Position numbers and translations under genes: made by a program. From positions 558,001 through 622,000 of the forward strand of contig NZ_LBJG01000023.1 in assembly GCF_028128765.1 (NCBI RefSeq): a stretch of 64,000 nucleotides of DNA, read 5' to 3'. The notes beneath the pieces are model-generated. The model had not been told where the DNA came from. It saw nothing but the letters and a program-made list of their open reading frames with translations, and searched no databases. Positions 63,245 through 64,000 of this stretch are shown here, piece after piece; the stretch's first letter is position 1, and each line of letters begins with the position of its first letter. The DNA is from Bradyrhizobium sp. CCBAU 51627. GTDB lineage: Bacteria > Pseudomonadota > Alphaproteobacteria > Rhizobiales > Xanthobacteraceae.

Positions 63245-64000
63245 ATGTCCACCCCCAGCTCCGTCGTCAGCGATCCCGCCTATATCCGCGCACGCGCCAT
63301 GGAGACGCTGTTCGAGCGGCTGGAGCATCTCTGCGAGGGCGCCATCGCGATCGATCGCAGCGGACGGGTGGTCTATGTCAACGAAAAATACGTCACCGCG
63401 ATCGGCCTCTCGCATGAATCCGAGGCGCTCGGCCGCCCGATCGAGGAGGTCATCCCCAACAGCCTGATGCGCAGGGTCGTGGAGACTGGCGAACCGATCA
63501 TCCTCGACATCATGGAGCTCGGTGGCCAACAGCTCGTCGTCACCCGCATGCCGATCGAGGACGAGAAGGGGAATGTCATCGGCGCGATCGGTTTCGTGCT
63601 TTACGATCGCCTCGAAGGCCTGAAGCCGCTGCTCGCCCGCGTCACTCAGCTCGAAAACGATCTGCGGCTGGCACGGCGGCAATTGTCGAACGCCCGCGCG
63701 GCGCGCTTCACCTTTGCCGACTTCGTCGGCAAGACCTCAGGGATCGTGCAGGCCAAGGAGCTCGCGGGCCGCGCCGCCCGGCAGAACGTCACCGTCCTGC
63801 TCACCGGCGAGACGGGTACGGGCAAGGAGATGCTGGCGCAGGCCATCCACAATGCCTCATCCCGCGCCGAGAAGCCGTTCGTCAGCGTCAACGTCGCGGC
63901 TATTCCCGACACACTGATCGAATCGGAGTTTTTCGGCACCGCGCCCGGCGCCTATACCGGCGCCGATCGCAAGGGCCGCGAGGGGAAGTTCCGGGTCGCG
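63245..64000 (+). CDS. Sigma-54-dependent transcriptional activator, 3' end outside window
   Basis: A frame of 252 codons from ATG at 63245 runs off the right edge. An N-terminal PAS domain (about 15-120, CEGAIAIDRSGRVVYVNEKY) and a short coiled-coil linker lead to an AAA+ domain with Walker A LLTGETGTGKEMLAQ and the sigma-54 contact loop APGAYTGADR (GAYTGA). There is no receiver domain at the N-terminus, so it probably senses a ligand or redox signal through PAS rather than phosphorylation. The rest of the AAA+ domain and the DNA-binding domain are not in view. Confidence 0.88.
   Translation, partial: MSTPSSVVSDPAYIRARAMETLFERLEHLCEGAIAIDRSGRVVYVNEKYVTAIGLSHESEALGRPIEEVIPNSLMRRVVETGEPIILDIMELGGQQLVVTRMPIEDEKGNVIGAIGFVLYDRLEGLKPLLARVTQLENDLRLARRQLSNARAARFTFADFVGKTSGIVQAKELAGRAARQNVTVLLTGETGTGKEMLAQAIHNASSRAEKPFVSVNVAAIPDTLIESEFFGTAPGAYTGADRKGREGKFRVA

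Overview
The window looks like a chromosomal segment of a Bradyrhizobium-type alphaproteobacterium. The reasons are the high GC content, a RegS/RegR-type redox two-component pair, an intracellular PHA depolymerase, a Zur-like Fur protein, MmcB, many caspase/WD40/TPR secreted accessory proteins, and several families of palindromic intergenic repeats of the kind common in this group. No CRISPR array, rRNA, tRNA, prophage or complete insertion sequence was recognised. Most of the window is ordinary core and niche metabolism. The least explained parts are a secreted TPR/lipoprotein/WD40 group (34.0-38.6 kb), a caspase-like protein (3.8-5.6 kb), and two gene remnants (a chemotaxis receptor at 25.3 kb and a short-chain dehydrogenase at 59.8 kb).

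Layout. 0-2.9 kb: partial membrane protein, rpmF, mtgA and a farnesyl/polyprenyl diphosphate synthase. 3.0-10.3 kb: DUF1345 protein, caspase-like protein, GFA-family protein, NTF2-like protein, class A beta-lactamase, CPA1 antiporter and secreted amidase. 10.3-14.1 kb (minus): TauD-type dioxygenase coupled to the amidase, then a zur-like / DMT transporter / ispG run that ends at a good terminator. 14.2-17.4 kb: MarR-HlyD-MFS efflux operon with palindromes at its promoter. 17.6-22.3 kb (minus): aromatic catabolism (pcaF, intradiol dioxygenase, pcaH, pcaG) followed by an APH-like kinase. 22.5-31.3 kb: mutS, chemoreceptor remnant, membrane protein, OsmC protein, glnD, ogt and DUF1304.

31.4-42.4 kb: orphan branched-chain amino-acid-type binding protein, LuxR regulator, secreted TPR protein, DUF4189-like lipoprotein, 14-repeat WD40 protein, DUF1330 protein, PBP1A and a YgjP-like metallopeptidase. 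42.7-48.6 kb: intracellular PHA depolymerase, ABC-2 exporter, regS/regR and mmcB. 48.8-53.9 kb: two GH13 enzymes (trehalose-synthase-like and alpha-glucosidase-like) converging on a perfect repeat, an MBL hydrolase, and a divergent HxlR regulator/small ABM-like protein pair. 53.9-64 kb: PHB-depolymerase-family esterase, MFS transporter, LLM oxidoreductase, cytochrome P450, SDR remnant, HWE-type histidine kinase, GGDEF-EAL protein, and a sigma-54 activator cut by the window end.

How the genes fit together. PcaGH opens the protocatechuate ring and PcaF catalyses the last thiolysis of the beta-ketoadipate pathway; the middle steps must be encoded elsewhere. MtgA, PBP1A and the amidase act on peptidoglycan. 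RegSR and GlnD are global redox and nitrogen regulators. Start codons were often moved inward from the longest reading frame because high GC leaves long open extensions; the reason is given per gene.
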